Below, piece by piece: positions 44,110 to 53,705 of a DNA stretch of 64,000 bases (position 1 is its first letter; every line of letters begins with the position of its first letter). The DNA lies in NCBI GenBank assembly GCA_002431965.1, contig DJEW01000002.1, forward strand, positions 13,028 through 77,027. Reading direction: 5' to 3'. The notes beneath the pieces are model-generated. The model was not told the origin of the DNA and ran no database searches. It saw only the letters and a list, made by a program, of their open reading frames with translations. This stretch comes from Clostridiales bacterium UBA5888. Lineage in GTDB: Bacteria; Bacillota; Clostridia; Oscillospirales; Oscillospiraceae. A program made the position numbers and the translations under genes.

Positions 44110-44228
44110 AAAGACCGCATTCGTATGAAAGCTGCGCCTGCCGTTAAGCGCGATGAGCGCGGGCTAGGCATCAATCGGCTTGCCGCAGAAGTTTGACACC
44201 GAGCAGGAAATAAAATGATATAAGATAT

Positions 44229-44269
44229 AAAAAAAGAAACCGTCACCCGGTAAGGTGACGGCTTCTTTT
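44229..44269. terminator. Bidirectional terminator
   Basis: Stem GAAACCGTCACC / GGTGACGGCTTC with loop CGGTAA; TTTT on the plus side and a run of seven T on the minus side. The 3' end of the minus-strand ArgS-like gene (stop at 44243) lies inside the hairpin. Confidence 0.9.
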
Positions 44270-45085
44270 GCATACCCCGGCGCTGTCGAGCGCGTACCCC
44301 AGCGTGCGGCGTGCAGCATCCAGCAGCAGCAGGCGCTGGGCAAGCGTTTGCTCACCGGCATTAAAATACCGCGGCACGGCATACAGTGCATAAAATCCAT
44401 CCGCGAGATGCAAAGCGTAAGCGCACAGCGCCGCGGCATCTCCTCGCTCCTCTGCCCGCGCGCACTCGCCCGGCAGCGCGGCGATCAGCTTTATAAGCGC
44501 GCGCTCTGCCGGGAGCGCAAGGTGCGACGTGTCCGCCGCTTCTGCCGGATACGCCGGCAGCGCGGATAAAGCGCAGTTTTCAACGACCGCTCCAATGCGC
44601 GCATACGCATAGCGCACACGGTATATGGGGTTTTCCATATCGCCGCGTTGGGCAAGCTCCTGCTCCGGCACGTCCGCCGTATGCGGGAAAAGCCGCAGCA
44701 CCTCAAGCGCCGTTTCCGGCTGCGAGAGCGCAGGGGGCGGAGCGCCAAAGCGCGCCGCTTCGTCCAGCGCCGCATTATACCACGCATCGCCGAACGTGAA
44801 ATTCAAAAAGCCCGACTCTGCCGCCGTGACGCCGGCAAAGCAGCCGCCGTTGAGGTCTATATTCCGCACAAGCAGCCGCGCAAGCGCCGCCGGCGGCAAG
44901 CCGAGCGCCGCTGCATTGACAAGCGCATGGTTGGCGGCAAGATCGCCATGCACAGCGCGCCGCGGCGGCATGACCGCGCCGTCAAGCCGCGCGCCCTTCG
45001 CCGCTTTCTCCGGCAAGGTGCGCTCAAACGCCGCGGCTATCACCATCTGCGCGTTTTCCGCGGCGGTCCGCATCAGGTCTCTCAC
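44243..45085 (-). CDS. ArgS-like protein lacking the catalytic core (DALR domain protein)
   Basis: 280 residues. The first ~115 match the N-terminal domain of arginyl-tRNA synthetase (HGDLAANHALVNAAALGLPPAALARLLV, then ESGFLNFTF). The rest matches the DALR anticodon-binding domain (NPIYRVRYAYARIGAVVEN ... CAYALHLADGFYALYAVPRYF). The Rossmann catalytic core between them, with its HIGH and KMSKS motifs, is absent, so it cannot aminoacylate. It sits after DUF1934 with a 4-base overlap, where argS lies in Bacillus, suggesting descent from argS by internal deletion. A role in tRNA binding or regulation is possible. The real argS must be elsewhere. Confidence 0.8.
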   Translation of the reverse strand: MRDLMRTAAENAQMVIAAAFERTLPEKAAKGARLDGAVMPPRRAVHGDLAANHALVNAAALGLPPAALARLLVRNIDLNGGCFAGVTAAESGFLNFTFGDAWYNAALDEAARFGAPPPALSQPETALEVLRLFPHTADVPEQELAQRGDMENPIYRVRYAYARIGAVVENCALSALPAYPAEAADTSHLALPAERALIKLIAALPGECARAEERGDAAALCAYALHLADGFYALYAVPRYFNAGEQTLAQRLLLLDAARRTLGYALDSAGVCKRSRHLTG

Positions 45086-45522
45086 TGCGCGGCGGACGGC
45101 TGGCGTTCTCTGACCTGCACGAAAAATCTGTTGCGCGAGACCACCGTGTGCTCCATGTCCAGCACGTAATCCACCGTAAGCCTGCCGCCGTGCTCGTCAA
45201 AGCTTTTGTCGATGCTGCGTGTGTTGACGTTGAGCGTGGCATTGCCGTAGGGCGTGCTGTAGAGAAATTGATTCTTCTCACGCTCGCGCAGTATCATGCG
45301 GCTGGTCACCGCGCCGTCGCGGTCAACCACGATCTCGTTCGGTCTGACAAAAACGCTCGTGCGCGTTCCCTCCAGCCCTGTTACCTCGGTCTCAAGATAG
45401 CTGAAGCAATACGTATCGCCATCGACAAAATATTCGCCGTCCGTGCTGAATTCTATAACGTCGTCCTCGCCCTCGTCACTGTTGTGGATGCTGCGCATCC
45501 GGATAACAACATCCTTTATCAT
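45082..45522 (-). CDS. DUF1934 (YwiB-like) beta-barrel protein
   Basis: 146 residues; almost all beta strands. DVVIRMRSIHNSDEGEDDVIEFSTDGEYFVDGDTYCFSYLETEVTGLEGTRTSV matches the DUF1934 family, small calycin-like proteins found next to argS. Function unknown. Overlaps its neighbours by four bases on both sides, so it forms one operon with murI and the ArgS-like gene. Confidence 0.9.
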   Translation of the reverse strand: MIKDVVIRMRSIHNSDEGEDDVIEFSTDGEYFVDGDTYCFSYLETEVTGLEGTRTSVFVRPNEIVVDRDGAVTSRMILREREKNQFLYSTPYGNATLNVNTRSIDKSFDEHGGRLTVDYVLDMEHTVVSRNRFFVQVRERQPSAAQ

Positions 45523-46328
45523 TCCGCCAAACCCTCCGCGCTCGCCGTATGCACATGCCCGGCAATATCCTCGCCAAGCAGCGCGCCGGCATTTGCGGCA
45601 AAGCTGTCCGCGCTGCCGCTTGTATAATACTCCGTTGTTCCGCCCGTCCCCGTGAGGGCGTGCACCTTGAGATAATCGCTCATGCTCCGCGCGGCGCAGC
45701 CCGCCGCGCTGACGATGCGCACATCGCGCCCGATGTAGTTTCTTATCGCGTTCCCGGCAAAATCAAAATGCGTGCAGCCCAGAAGCAGCGCGCAAATTCC
45801 GCGTGCCCTGAGCGGCGCGAGATATTCCTCCACGGCGGCGGTAAGCTCCGGGTCGTGCTCATCCGTATGCCCATGCTCGATAAGACGCACAAAATCCTGG
45901 CATGCGCCGTCTACTATCTCGCGTCCGGGGCAGAGCTCCCGCAGGCGGCGCTTGAACGCGCCGTTCCTGATGCTCGCGCTCGTGGCGATAACGCCCAGCG
46001 GCGCATCGCCCGGCACGGCGGCAAGAGCGGCGACGCTCGCGTCTATCACGTTGAACACCGGGATGCGGAAGGCCGCGAGTACGTCCGGCGCGGTGCTGGA
46101 CACTGTGCCGCAGGCGGCAATTATCGCCTTTGCGCCAAAGGACGCGGCAAGCTCCATATCCTCCTGCGCCATGCGCCGTAGTTCCGTCTGACTGCGTACC
46201 CCGTAAGGGTTGCGCCCGGTGTCGCCAAAATATACGATATTCTCCTCCGGCAGGAGCTGCCTGAGCACGCGCAGTGCCGAAAGCCCGCCAAGCCCGGAAT
46301 CGAATATACCGACAGGTCTGTTGTCCAT
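45519..46328 (-). CDS. murI: Glutamate racemase
   Basis: 269 residues: PVGIFDSGLGGLSALRVLRQLLPEENIVYFGDTGRNPYG is diagnostic, and LLLGCTHFDF holds the second catalytic Cys. The first catalytic region reads IIAACGTVSS, with Gly in place of the Asn of the usual Cys-Asn-Thr. It supplies D-glutamate for peptidoglycan. First gene of the murI-DUF1934-ArgS-like operon. Confidence 0.92.
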   Translation of the reverse strand: MDNRPVGIFDSGLGGLSALRVLRQLLPEENIVYFGDTGRNPYGVRSQTELRRMAQEDMELAASFGAKAIIAACGTVSSTAPDVLAAFRIPVFNVIDASVAALAAVPGDAPLGVIATSASIRNGAFKRRLRELCPGREIVDGACQDFVRLIEHGHTDEHDPELTAAVEEYLAPLRARGICALLLGCTHFDFAGNAIRNYIGRDVRIVSAAGCAARSMSDYLKVHALTGTGGTTEYYTSGSADSFAANAGALLGEDIAGHVHTASAEGLAE

Positions 46329-46430
46329 GCTGATCCTCTTACTGAAAAACTTGCGTCTGAAATCTGACTGACGGTTTATTTTACCTCAACACGCGCGCCA
46401 ATACAAGCAAAATTTGTTTGACATGATATG

Positions 46431-46459
46431 TGGAATTATGGCTTGCTTAGTGCTATAAT
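46431..46459 (+). promoter_or_regulatory. Extended -10 promoter before the hypothetical gene and greA
   Basis: TGC directly before TATAAT (46454-46459); the -35 is weak (TGGAAT at 46431-46436, 17-base spacer). Confidence 0.6.
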
Positions 46460-46497
46460 AGAATTACCGACAGTGATCAAGGAGGCGAACACGCATT

Positions 46498-46911
46498 ATG
46501 AATATAGAGCTTACCGACAAGGAGTTCAGGCGGCTGCTCGACATGGTATATATCGGCAACTGGATTCTGAATTCCACGCGCGGAGACGACCGGTTTGAGG
46601 ATTACGATCTGATGCAGGAGAAGCTGTTTTCAATGTGCCCGGCAAACGGGATGCGCTCGCTCGTGCAGATGTGGCATGGGCACATCTTCCCGTCAAAGGC
46701 GTATGAGGACGGCGGCATCCACGAGGCTATAGCCGACTATGAAGACGCGGTATTCTACAATATACTGGCGGAAGAGCTGGCGCGGCGTGATCTCGGGCTT
46801 GAAGACACGGACCCGGAGAGCTTCGACGAGCTGACCGCAAGGATGGACGATTATCTCAACGAATTTGAGCGCAACGGGCTGGACACCGTGAGCGTGGACA
46901 TTGACGATTAA
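46498..46911 (+). CDS. Hypothetical acidic protein upstream of greA
   Basis: 137 residues, strongly acidic, predicted helical; I do not recognise a family. MNIELTDKEFRRLLDMVYIGNWILN and a Glu/Asp-rich C-terminus (FERNGLDTVSVDIDD) are the notable parts. The ATG is preceded by AAGGAGG. It is 11 bases before greA and shares its promoter, so co-expression with the elongation factor is clear, but a functional link is not. Confidence 0.8.
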   Translation: MNIELTDKEFRRLLDMVYIGNWILNSTRGDDRFEDYDLMQEKLFSMCPANGMRSLVQMWHGHIFPSKAYEDGGIHEAIADYEDAVFYNILAEELARRDLGLEDTDPESFDELTARMDDYLNEFERNGLDTVSVDIDD

Positions 46912-46922
46912 GAGGCGCAGCC

Positions 46923-47426
46923 ATGCATGACGAACTGACAAAGCAGGATATAAAAAAAATGAAGGAGGAGCTTGACTACCGCAGGCTTGAGCTAATGCCG
47001 GAGCTGATAGAGGAGGTCAAGCGCACGCGCGCCTTCGGTGATCTGAGCGAGAACTTTGAGTACAAGGCGGCAAAGCAGGCGCAGAACAAAAACCGCAGCC
47101 GCATCCGTTATCTCGAGGGCATGATAAAAACCGCGACCGTTATAAGCGACCGCTCCGCCAGTGATGAGGTCGGACTTTTCGATAAGGTTGAGATATATAT
47201 GCCAGAGGACGACGAGGTGGACACCATTCAGGTCGTCACGACGGTGCGCTGCGATCCGCGGCGGGGGCTTATAAGCAAGGAATCTCCCTTCGGGCAGCAG
47301 GTGCTCGGCAAAAAGGTGGGTGACCGCTTTACAGTCAGGGTCGATGACAGCTACAGCTATGAAGCGGAGATACGCTCCATCACCAAGTGCAGCGACGACG
47401 GCTCAGTGCCGCTGCTGGAGTATTGA
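46923..47426 (+). CDS. greA: Transcription elongation factor GreA
   Basis: 167 residues. The N-terminal coiled coil carries GDLSENFEYKAAKQAQ, the acidic tip that reaches into the RNA polymerase channel. The C-terminal FKBP-like domain has SPFGQQVLGKKVGDRF. It rescues backtracked polymerase by stimulating transcript cleavage. Full length. Confidence 0.93.
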   Translation: MHDELTKQDIKKMKEELDYRRLELMPELIEEVKRTRAFGDLSENFEYKAAKQAQNKNRSRIRYLEGMIKTATVISDRSASDEVGLFDKVEIYMPEDDEVDTIQVVTTVRCDPRRGLISKESPFGQQVLGKKVGDRFTVRVDDSYSYEAEIRSITKCSDDGSVPLLEY

Positions 47427-47492
47427 CGCGCGTCACGCACAAAGCGGCGCGATACGCAAGCCGTGATCCTCTCATATATGCATATATATGCA

Positions 47493-47532
47493 AAATCCCT
47501 GTGGAAATGCTCCCGCAGGGATTTCGTTTTGT
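47493..47532. terminator. Terminator between greA and the convergent oxidoreductase operon
   Basis: AAATCCCTG (47493-47501) pairs with CAGGGATTT (47516-47524), then CGTTTTGT; the minus side also reads into TTTT. Confidence 0.75.
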
Positions 47533-47557
47533 CTGTATAGTGAGGAGAAACGGAAAA

Positions 47558-48094
47558 TTACTTTGCAGACTCCATACCGGCGACAAGAGCCTTCTTGTTG
47601 CCCTCAAGGAAGCGGAGCTTGCGCTCGCCAAGCTCAATGCGGATGGCCTCGGTCATTTTGTCAACGGAGACAATTGGCATCTTCTCCAGCAGCGCGCCCA
47701 GAATTGCAACGTTTGCGCCCTTGGGGTTGCCGACCTCCTCGGCGATCTTCATCGCGTCGCAGTAAACAACGGTGATGTCGTCGCGGGTGGACTTGCGGTC
47801 AATGATGGAGCTGTTGATGACGAGAACGCCGCCGGGCTTGACGCTGTGCTCGAATTTGTCAAGGGATGGCAGGTTCATGGCAACAACGGCGTCAGCCTTG
47901 TCAACCAGCGGGGAGGCAACATCCTCATCGCTGACGATGACGGAGCAGTTTGCCGTGCCGCCGCGCATCTCGGGACCATAGGAGGGAAGCCAGGAGACAT
48001 GCTTGCCGTCGAGCATACATGCCATTGCCATGAATTTACCGATGAGCAGCATACCCTGCCCGCCGAAACCGGCAAATATAAACTCTTTAGTCAT
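47558..48094 (-). CDS. 2-oxoacid:ferredoxin oxidoreductase, gamma subunit
   Basis: 178 residues: FIFAGFGGQGMLLIGK, SWLPSYGPEMRGGTANC and GANVAILGALL are the gamma-domain signature of pyruvate/2-oxoacid:ferredoxin oxidoreductases. Fourth subunit of a four-gene complex that decarboxylates a 2-oxo acid to acyl-CoA while reducing ferredoxin. Two bases after the beta subunit gene. Confidence 0.93.
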   Translation of the reverse strand: MTKEFIFAGFGGQGMLLIGKFMAMACMLDGKHVSWLPSYGPEMRGGTANCSVIVSDEDVASPLVDKADAVVAMNLPSLDKFEHSVKPGGVLVINSSIIDRKSTRDDITVVYCDAMKIAEEVGNPKGANVAILGALLEKMPIVSVDKMTEAIRIELGERKLRFLEGNKKALVAGMESAK

Positions 48095-48096
48095 AG

Positions 48097-48840
<744 letters not shown>

Positions 48841-49914
48841 TTATATACCCTCCTTCATTTTGAGGATCTTTGCCTTTATCTCCTCGGTGGTAGGCATCTG
48901 GCTGCCGCAGTAGCCGAAGTAATCGACAGGCAGCGCGCCGTTGACGGCGAGACGGACGTCCTCCATCATCTGACCCTCGTTGACCTCGACGTCGAGTATT
49001 GCCTTTGCGCCCTTGACGGCATCGGCAAGCTGGGCATACGGGAACGGCCACACGGTGATCGGGCGGAAAAGACCGACCTTGACGCCCTGCTCGCGCAGGT
49101 CGTTGATGGCGGACTTGGCGATACGCGCGACAGTGCCGAACGCGGTGATGACGATGTCGGCGTCCTCGGTCTTGTAGCACTCGTACTCCACGTCGTTCTT
49201 CTCTATCTCGCGGTAAATAGCCTGAAGGTTGTTGTTGTGAACGGTGAGATCCTCGGTGTTGATATAGAGAGAGTTGATGACCGCGCGCTTTGCAGGATCG
49301 TCGCCGGGCTTCCAGCCAGTGGCGGCCCAGGGCTTCTTCTCCGGGTCAACCTTGTATTCGACCATTTCCGGCATTTCAACAGGCTCCATCATCTGCGCCA
49401 TGATGCCGTCCGCCAGTATCATGACAGGAACTCTGTACTTCTCGGACTTGTCATAGGCATAGCCGAGGATGTTGATTGCTTCCTGGATGGAGGCGGGAGC
49501 ATAGGTAATAAGGTGATAGTCGCCGTTGCCGCCGCCCTTTGTTGCCTGGAAGTAATCGCCCTGAGAGGCCTGGATGCTGCCCAGGCCGGGACCGCCGCGC
49601 ATGACGTTGAGGATGACGCACGGAAGCTGAGCGCCGGCGCAGTAGGATATGCCCTCCTGCTTGAGGCTGACGCCGGGGCTGGAGGAAGAGGTGATGACGC
49701 GAGCGCCGGTGGAGGCGGCGCCGTACACCATGTTGATTGCCGCGATCTCGCTCTCGGCCTGCAGGAAGCAGCCGCCGATCTCGGGCATACGGGCGGACAT
49801 ATACTCGGGTATCTCAGTCTGCGGGGTAATAGGATAGCCGAAGAAGAAACGCGCGCCGGCACGAATGGCGGCTTCAGCGATCGCTTCGCTACCCTTCATA
49901 AGAGTCAATGCCAT
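48841..49914 (-). CDS. vorB: 2-oxoacid:ferredoxin oxidoreductase, alpha subunit (VorB type)
   Basis: 357 residues. MKGSEAIAEAAIRAGARFFFGYPITPQTEIPEYMS is the alpha pyrimidine-binding start, with QAESEIAAINMVYGAASTGARVITSSSSPG and LNVMRGGPGLGSIQASQGDY following. The overall pattern is that of VorB, 3-methyl-2-oxobutanoate (branched-chain) oxidoreductase. 2-oxoglutarate (KorA) is the alternative, and specificity cannot be fixed from reading. AAGGAGG precedes the ATG. Confidence 0.9.
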   Translation of the reverse strand: MALTLMKGSEAIAEAAIRAGARFFFGYPITPQTEIPEYMSARMPEIGGCFLQAESEIAAINMVYGAASTGARVITSSSSPGVSLKQEGISYCAGAQLPCVILNVMRGGPGLGSIQASQGDYFQATKGGGNGDYHLITYAPASIQEAINILGYAYDKSEKYRVPVMILADGIMAQMMEPVEMPEMVEYKVDPEKKPWAATGWKPGDDPAKRAVINSLYINTEDLTVHNNNLQAIYREIEKNDVEYECYKTEDADIVITAFGTVARIAKSAINDLREQGVKVGLFRPITVWPFPYAQLADAVKGAKAILDVEVNEGQMMEDVRLAVNGALPVDYFGYCGSQMPTTEEIKAKILKMKEGI

Positions 49915-49927
49915 TTTTCTTTCCTCC

Positions 49928-50137
49928 TTAATCCTTCTCTATCCTGATCGCTACATCCGGGCAGGTGCGCGCACAGGACGCGCAGCCGATGCAGGCTGCC
50001 TGGTCGACTACCTCTGCGGGGTGATAGCCCTTTGCGTTGAGCTTCGTCCTGGAGAGAGCAAGAACGTTCTTCGGGCACGCTCTCACGCAGAGGCCGCAGC
50101 CTTTACAGACCAGCTCATTGATAGTTACTTTTACCAT
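49928..50137 (-). CDS. 2x[4Fe-4S] ferredoxin-like delta subunit
   Basis: 69 residues with two Cys clusters: [12 protein letters not shown] and [12 protein letters not shown]. Electron-transfer subunit of the oxidoreductase encoded immediately downstream (14-base gap). Confidence 0.95.
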   Translation of the reverse strand: MVKVTINELVCKGCGLCVRACPKNVLALSRTKLNAKGYHPAEVVDQAACIGCASCARTCPDVAIRIEKD

Positions 50138-50206
50138 TGTACAACCTCTTTTCTTATATGATTTGCCATTGCCAATTATATAAAAACCGCTTTCGCGGGG
50201 TCGCGC

Positions 50207-50917
50207 CTATTCGTCCAGCCCTCTTATCCAGCTGTCCCAGTCACGCTCCATATACATATCAATTGCAACCGGCGTGCCGATATACCTCGGGTCATGTCCC
50301 TCGGCAAGGAATTTGTCCAGAAACTCCTTCCTGCCGGAGGTGTAGAGCACCGGCGTGCCCGTGATCTCCGACACCTCGCGTATCATTTCATAGCCGTCGC
50401 GAAGCTCCGCATCCGTGGTGGCGGTGGCAAGGTTGGTGTTGTTGATCATGCCGGTGATCTTCAGGCGGGAGTGCGTCTCCATCTCCTGCTGAAGCCTGAC
50501 GATCTTCTCCACCGTGCCCGCGAGCGGGCGGCGGATGTTCACAACGTTGAGCACCTCCAGCGCACCGTTTTCAAGCTGCATAAAATCCTGATGGTAGCGC
50601 CCCAGCGCCGTCGCGCCGACAGCGTCTCCGCCGACGTCGAACACGACCGTGTCCCAGTCCATATCGAACGCGGAGGCGACCTCCGCCGGGAGCGAGAGCG
50701 TCTCGATGCCGGAGCAGGAGTAGTTCGGCGAGACAAGGCGTATCTCCTTCATGCGCGTCATCCTGCCGCGCTCCGTAAGGCGGAAGTAGGTGTTGACCAT
50801 GTCGAGGTCAAGAAGCTCCGTTCTCTCGCCGCGGGCAGCCGCCTGAAACGCAAAGTTGAGCGCCAGCTCCGTCTTTCCGCTGCCGTAGTTGCCTATGAGA
50901 ACATACATTTTTTTCAT
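50207..50917 (-). CDS. P-loop ATPase of unknown role in the oxidoreductase operon
   Basis: 236 residues. N-terminal MYVLIGNYGSGKTELALNFA is a Walker A in a SIMIBI-like setting, WDTVVFDVGGDAVGATALG a Walker B, and ITGMINNTNLA a possible base-recognition strand. It leads the operon, 69 bases before the ferredoxin subunit. Such ATPases are often found before these oxidoreductase genes; I know no proven function. ATG 50915-50917 follows GGTGG; an extension to 50992 would run through the promoter. Confidence 0.8.
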   Translation of the reverse strand: MKKMYVLIGNYGSGKTELALNFAFQAAARGERTELLDLDMVNTYFRLTERGRMTRMKEIRLVSPNYSCSGIETLSLPAEVASAFDMDWDTVVFDVGGDAVGATALGRYHQDFMQLENGALEVLNVVNIRRPLAGTVEKIVRLQQEMETHSRLKITGMINNTNLATATTDAELRDGYEMIREVSEITGTPVLYTSGRKEFLDKFLAEGHDPRYIGTPVAIDMYMERDWDSWIRGLDE

Positions 50918-50956
50918 GCTATCCACCGTCCGGAATATACTTTTCTTACATGTATT

Positions 50957-50985
50957 ATTGTAACATTTGCCTGCACTTGCGTCAA
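50957..50985 (-). promoter_or_regulatory. Promoter of the oxidoreductase operon
   Basis: On the minus strand TTGACG (50980-50985), 17-base spacer, TACAAT (50957-50962), 40 bases before the ATPase start. Confidence 0.75.
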
Positions 50986-51106
50986 TGAACATATTGACGA
51001 TAATCGCCGGGTCTGAAGTTGCAAAATGACGAAAATTTTTGTGAATTTCGGTAATTCAAGTTCAATATTTTGTTTTTGTGCTAATTTTGCTTTTATTATA
51101 GTGCAT

Positions 51107-51142
51107 CCGCCGGGCATCTCCGCTTTTGGAGGCGCCCGGCGG
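51107..51142. repeat. GC-rich hairpin after the MFS gene
   Basis: CCGCCGGGC (51107-51115) pairs with GCCCGGCGG (51134-51142), continued inward by TCTCC/GGAGG. It directly follows the minus-strand MFS stop at 51148. The T-rich flank is on the plus side, so it is a likely but imperfect terminator. Confidence 0.6.
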
Positions 51143-51147
51143 CATTA

Positions 51148-52323
51148 TTATTTAACTAACTTTTTGCCGCATATCCTGTTCAGCCGTTCAAGCATTGCCG
51201 CGCCGACCGCAAGCAGGAAGAGGACGAAAACAGGCATAAGGCGCACAGATATGTTCTGCGCAATAAGCCCGAAGACAGGCGGCATGACGGTTATGCCGAC
51301 ATAGGCGCTCGCCATCTGCACGCCGATCACCGCCTGCGAGCGCTCCGCGCCGAAATGCTGCGGCGTGGAATGAATGATGCTCGGGTAGATGGGCGCGCAG
51401 CCCAGTCCAAAGACCATGAGACCCGCCATTTTGCACCATGCCCCCAGCGGCAGCAGCATCATCAACGCACCGATCGCCGCCGTCGCCTCGCCAAGGCGGA
51501 TCATGCCGGTGTCGCTGAGCTTATACGTGACAAAGCCGCTCAGCCCGCGTCCGGCAGTGATGCCGATGCAGAAAAGGCTGCCGAGAGCGGCGGCGCGCCC
51601 CGCGTCCAGTCCGACCGCGCCGACAAGAAAGCTGCTGCCCCAGAGTATGGCGGTCTGCTCATAGGCACAGTAGCAAAAGAAGCCAAGCATGACTTCCCTC
51701 GCGCCGGGGATGCGCACAACGTCGCGCAGGGCAAGCGGCGCTCTGCGCGCGCCGTTCTCCCCTGCCGCCGCGGCGTCCGCCTTTTTCCAAAGCGGCAGGC
51801 TGAAAAAAAGCCCCGTCGAAAGCACGATCTGGACGAGTCCCACATACCGGTAGCCCATGTGCCAGCCCTGCCCGCCGGAAAGCGCCATCCCCATTATGAA
51901 CGGTCCTGCCGTTGCGCCGATGCCCCACATGCAGTGCAGCCAGCTCATGTGGCGGCTGGCGTAATGCAGGGCGACGTAGTTATTGAGCGTCGCATCCACG
52001 CTGCCCGCGCCAAGTCCGTACGGCACGGCGAGCGCGCACAGCATCCAGAACGACCCGCTCACCGAAAAGCCGAGCAGCGCCAGCGCCGTCAGTGCAACGC
52101 TCGCCGCCGTGACGCGCCCCGTGCCAAAGCGCGCGGTCAGTCTGTCGCTCATAAGGCTGGATATGACAGTGCCGACGGATATGATCATGGATATGATACC
52201 GGCGCTTGAAAACGGCACGCCAAACTGCGGATATATCGTCGGCCACGCGCAGCCCAGCAGCGAATCCGGCAGACCAAGGCTGATAAACGAAATATATATA
52301 ATAGGTAGGAGCACCGAAAACAT
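51148..52323 (-). CDS. Major facilitator superfamily transporter
   Basis: 391 residues, 12 hydrophobic helices. Seen: GLPDSLLGCAWPTIYPQFGV at helix 1 and SDRLTARFGTGRV in the loop 2-3 position of the MFS signature. The C-terminal half contains KMAGLMVFGLGCAPIYPSIIHSTPQHFGAERSQAVIGVQMASAYVG. The pattern resembles fucose/sugar-type or FsrA-like MFS groups; the substrate is unknown. I chose ATG 52321-52323 because GGAGG lies six bases ahead, rather than the ATG at 52347. It does not look like BaiG by neighbours or motifs. Confidence 0.88.
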   Translation of the reverse strand: MFSVLLPIIYISFISLGLPDSLLGCAWPTIYPQFGVPFSSAGIISMIISVGTVISSLMSDRLTARFGTGRVTAASVALTALALLGFSVSGSFWMLCALAVPYGLGAGSVDATLNNYVALHYASRHMSWLHCMWGIGATAGPFIMGMALSGGQGWHMGYRYVGLVQIVLSTGLFFSLPLWKKADAAAAGENGARRAPLALRDVVRIPGAREVMLGFFCYCAYEQTAILWGSSFLVGAVGLDAGRAAALGSLFCIGITAGRGLSGFVTYKLSDTGMIRLGEATAAIGALMMLLPLGAWCKMAGLMVFGLGCAPIYPSIIHSTPQHFGAERSQAVIGVQMASAYVGITVMPPVFGLIAQNISVRLMPVFVLFLLAVGAAMLERLNRICGKKLVK

Positions 52324-52381
52324 ATCTTGCCTCCAACTTTTCGACATTTGAGCCTATCATAGCAGTTTTGTGAACCAATGT

Positions 52382-52418
52382 AAAGAATTCTCCCGCGCGG
52401 CATATACCGCGCGGGAGA
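52382..52418 (-). terminator. Terminator of the CoA-transferase operon
   Basis: Perfect stem TCTCCCGCGCGG (52389-52400) with 52407-52418 and loop CATATA; on the minus strand ATTCTTTA follows. Confidence 0.85.
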
Positions 52419-52452
52419 GCTATCCTCAACAGGTGAGATGCCGAGCCGGAGC

Positions 52453-53649
52453 TCAGATGACGTTGTGCGCCTTCAGCGTCTCAAGGTCACCTTCGGTCAT
52501 GCCGAGCATTTCACCGTAAACTGCCTTGTTGTCCTGTCCAAGATCGGGTGCGCATCTGGTTATGTCGGGCTTCGTGTCGAGAAGCTTGACGGGGTTGCCG
52601 GGAACGGTCATGTCGCCGATAACGGGGTGGTGCATATGCACGAACATCTCGCGCGCCCCGGCGATGTGCTCGTCATTGACGACGTCGCCGAGCATATTGA
52701 TCGGCGCAACCGGAACGCCTGCCGCATCGATGATCGCCACGCACTCGGCAATGGTGTGCTGCGTGCTCCACTTCTCTATCTCGGGCTTGAGCGCGGCATG
52801 GTTCTCGCAGCGGTGAATGTTGGTGTCAAAGCGCGGGTCGCTCAGCAGATCCTCGCGGTCAAGCGCCTTGGTGCACAGAAGAGTGAAGAGCTTGTCGTTG
52901 CCGCAGCCGATGACAAAGCGTCCATCGCTCGCCTGGAACGAGTCATAGGGGAACGCAGAGGCATAGCGATTGCCGATAAGCTCCGGCTGCTTTCTTCCGC
53001 TGGCGAAGAAGCGCTGCCAGCCGACCTCGATGCTGGACACGACAGAGTCAACAAGCGACACGTCCACGCGCTGACCGCGCCCGGTGACATTGCGGGCGTT
53101 GATTGCCATGAGTATGCCGATTGTGAGGTTCATGCCGCCGAGTATATCGCCCATCGCGTTGCCCACGCGCAGCGGCTGTCCGCCGGCTTCGCCGGTGATG
53201 CTCATCAGACCGGAGGTTGCCTGGGCAATGATGTCGTACCCGGGGCGCTTGTGCTTCGGACCATAGCAGCCAAATCCGGAGACGGCGGCATAGATGATCT
53301 GGTCGTTCACTTCTTTAAGAACGTCGTAGCCAAGACCGAGCTTGTCCATGACGCCGGGGCGATAGTTTTCGACGACAACATCCGCCTTTTTGACCATTTC
53401 GAGGAATATCTTTTTGCCCTCTTCCTCCTTGAGGTTGAGCGTTATGCCCTTCTTGCCGCGATTGACATAGGCATAGTACATGCTGTAATCGTTCATCTTC
53501 GGTCCCATTGCGCGGGTGTCGTCGCCCTTGCCGGGAACCTCGATCTTTATGACGTTTGCGCCGTAGTCGGCGAGCATCATAGTGCAGTATGGACCTGCGA
53601 GAACACGCGTGAGGTCGAGAACGGTAATGTTGCTTAAAGCCTTATCCAT
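52453..53649 (-). CDS. Family III CoA-transferase (CaiB/BaiF superfamily)
   Basis: 398 residues: LDLTRVLAGPYCTMMLADYGANVIKIE, VNRGKKGITLNLK, VENYRPGVMDKLGLGYDVL and the catalytic Asp in RVGNAMGDILGGM (D168). This is the formyl-CoA/succinyl-CoA transferase branch, not the BaiF branch seen at 4870-6222. It follows a dicarboxylate carrier and an HMG-CoA lyase on the same strand, so it probably activates an imported hydroxy-dicarboxylate to its CoA ester for cleavage. The substrate is inferred. Confidence 0.9.
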   Translation of the reverse strand: MDKALSNITVLDLTRVLAGPYCTMMLADYGANVIKIEVPGKGDDTRAMGPKMNDYSMYYAYVNRGKKGITLNLKEEEGKKIFLEMVKKADVVVENYRPGVMDKLGLGYDVLKEVNDQIIYAAVSGFGCYGPKHKRPGYDIIAQATSGLMSITGEAGGQPLRVGNAMGDILGGMNLTIGILMAINARNVTGRGQRVDVSLVDSVVSSIEVGWQRFFASGRKQPELIGNRYASAFPYDSFQASDGRFVIGCGNDKLFTLLCTKALDREDLLSDPRFDTNIHRCENHAALKPEIEKWSTQHTIAECVAIIDAAGVPVAPINMLGDVVNDEHIAGAREMFVHMHHPVIGDMTVPGNPVKLLDTKPDITRCAPDLGQDNKAVYGEMLGMTEGDLETLKAHNVI

Positions 53650-53705
53650 TTTGTTTCTCCTGTTATGTTCTTATATGTTGTTATGTGTTATCCATTGTCC
53701 TGGAA

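Noticed and set aside
51148..52323. MFS transporter as the bile acid importer BaiG
   Set aside because: It lies 24 kb from the bai genes, next to unrelated operons, and I see no BaiG-specific pattern.
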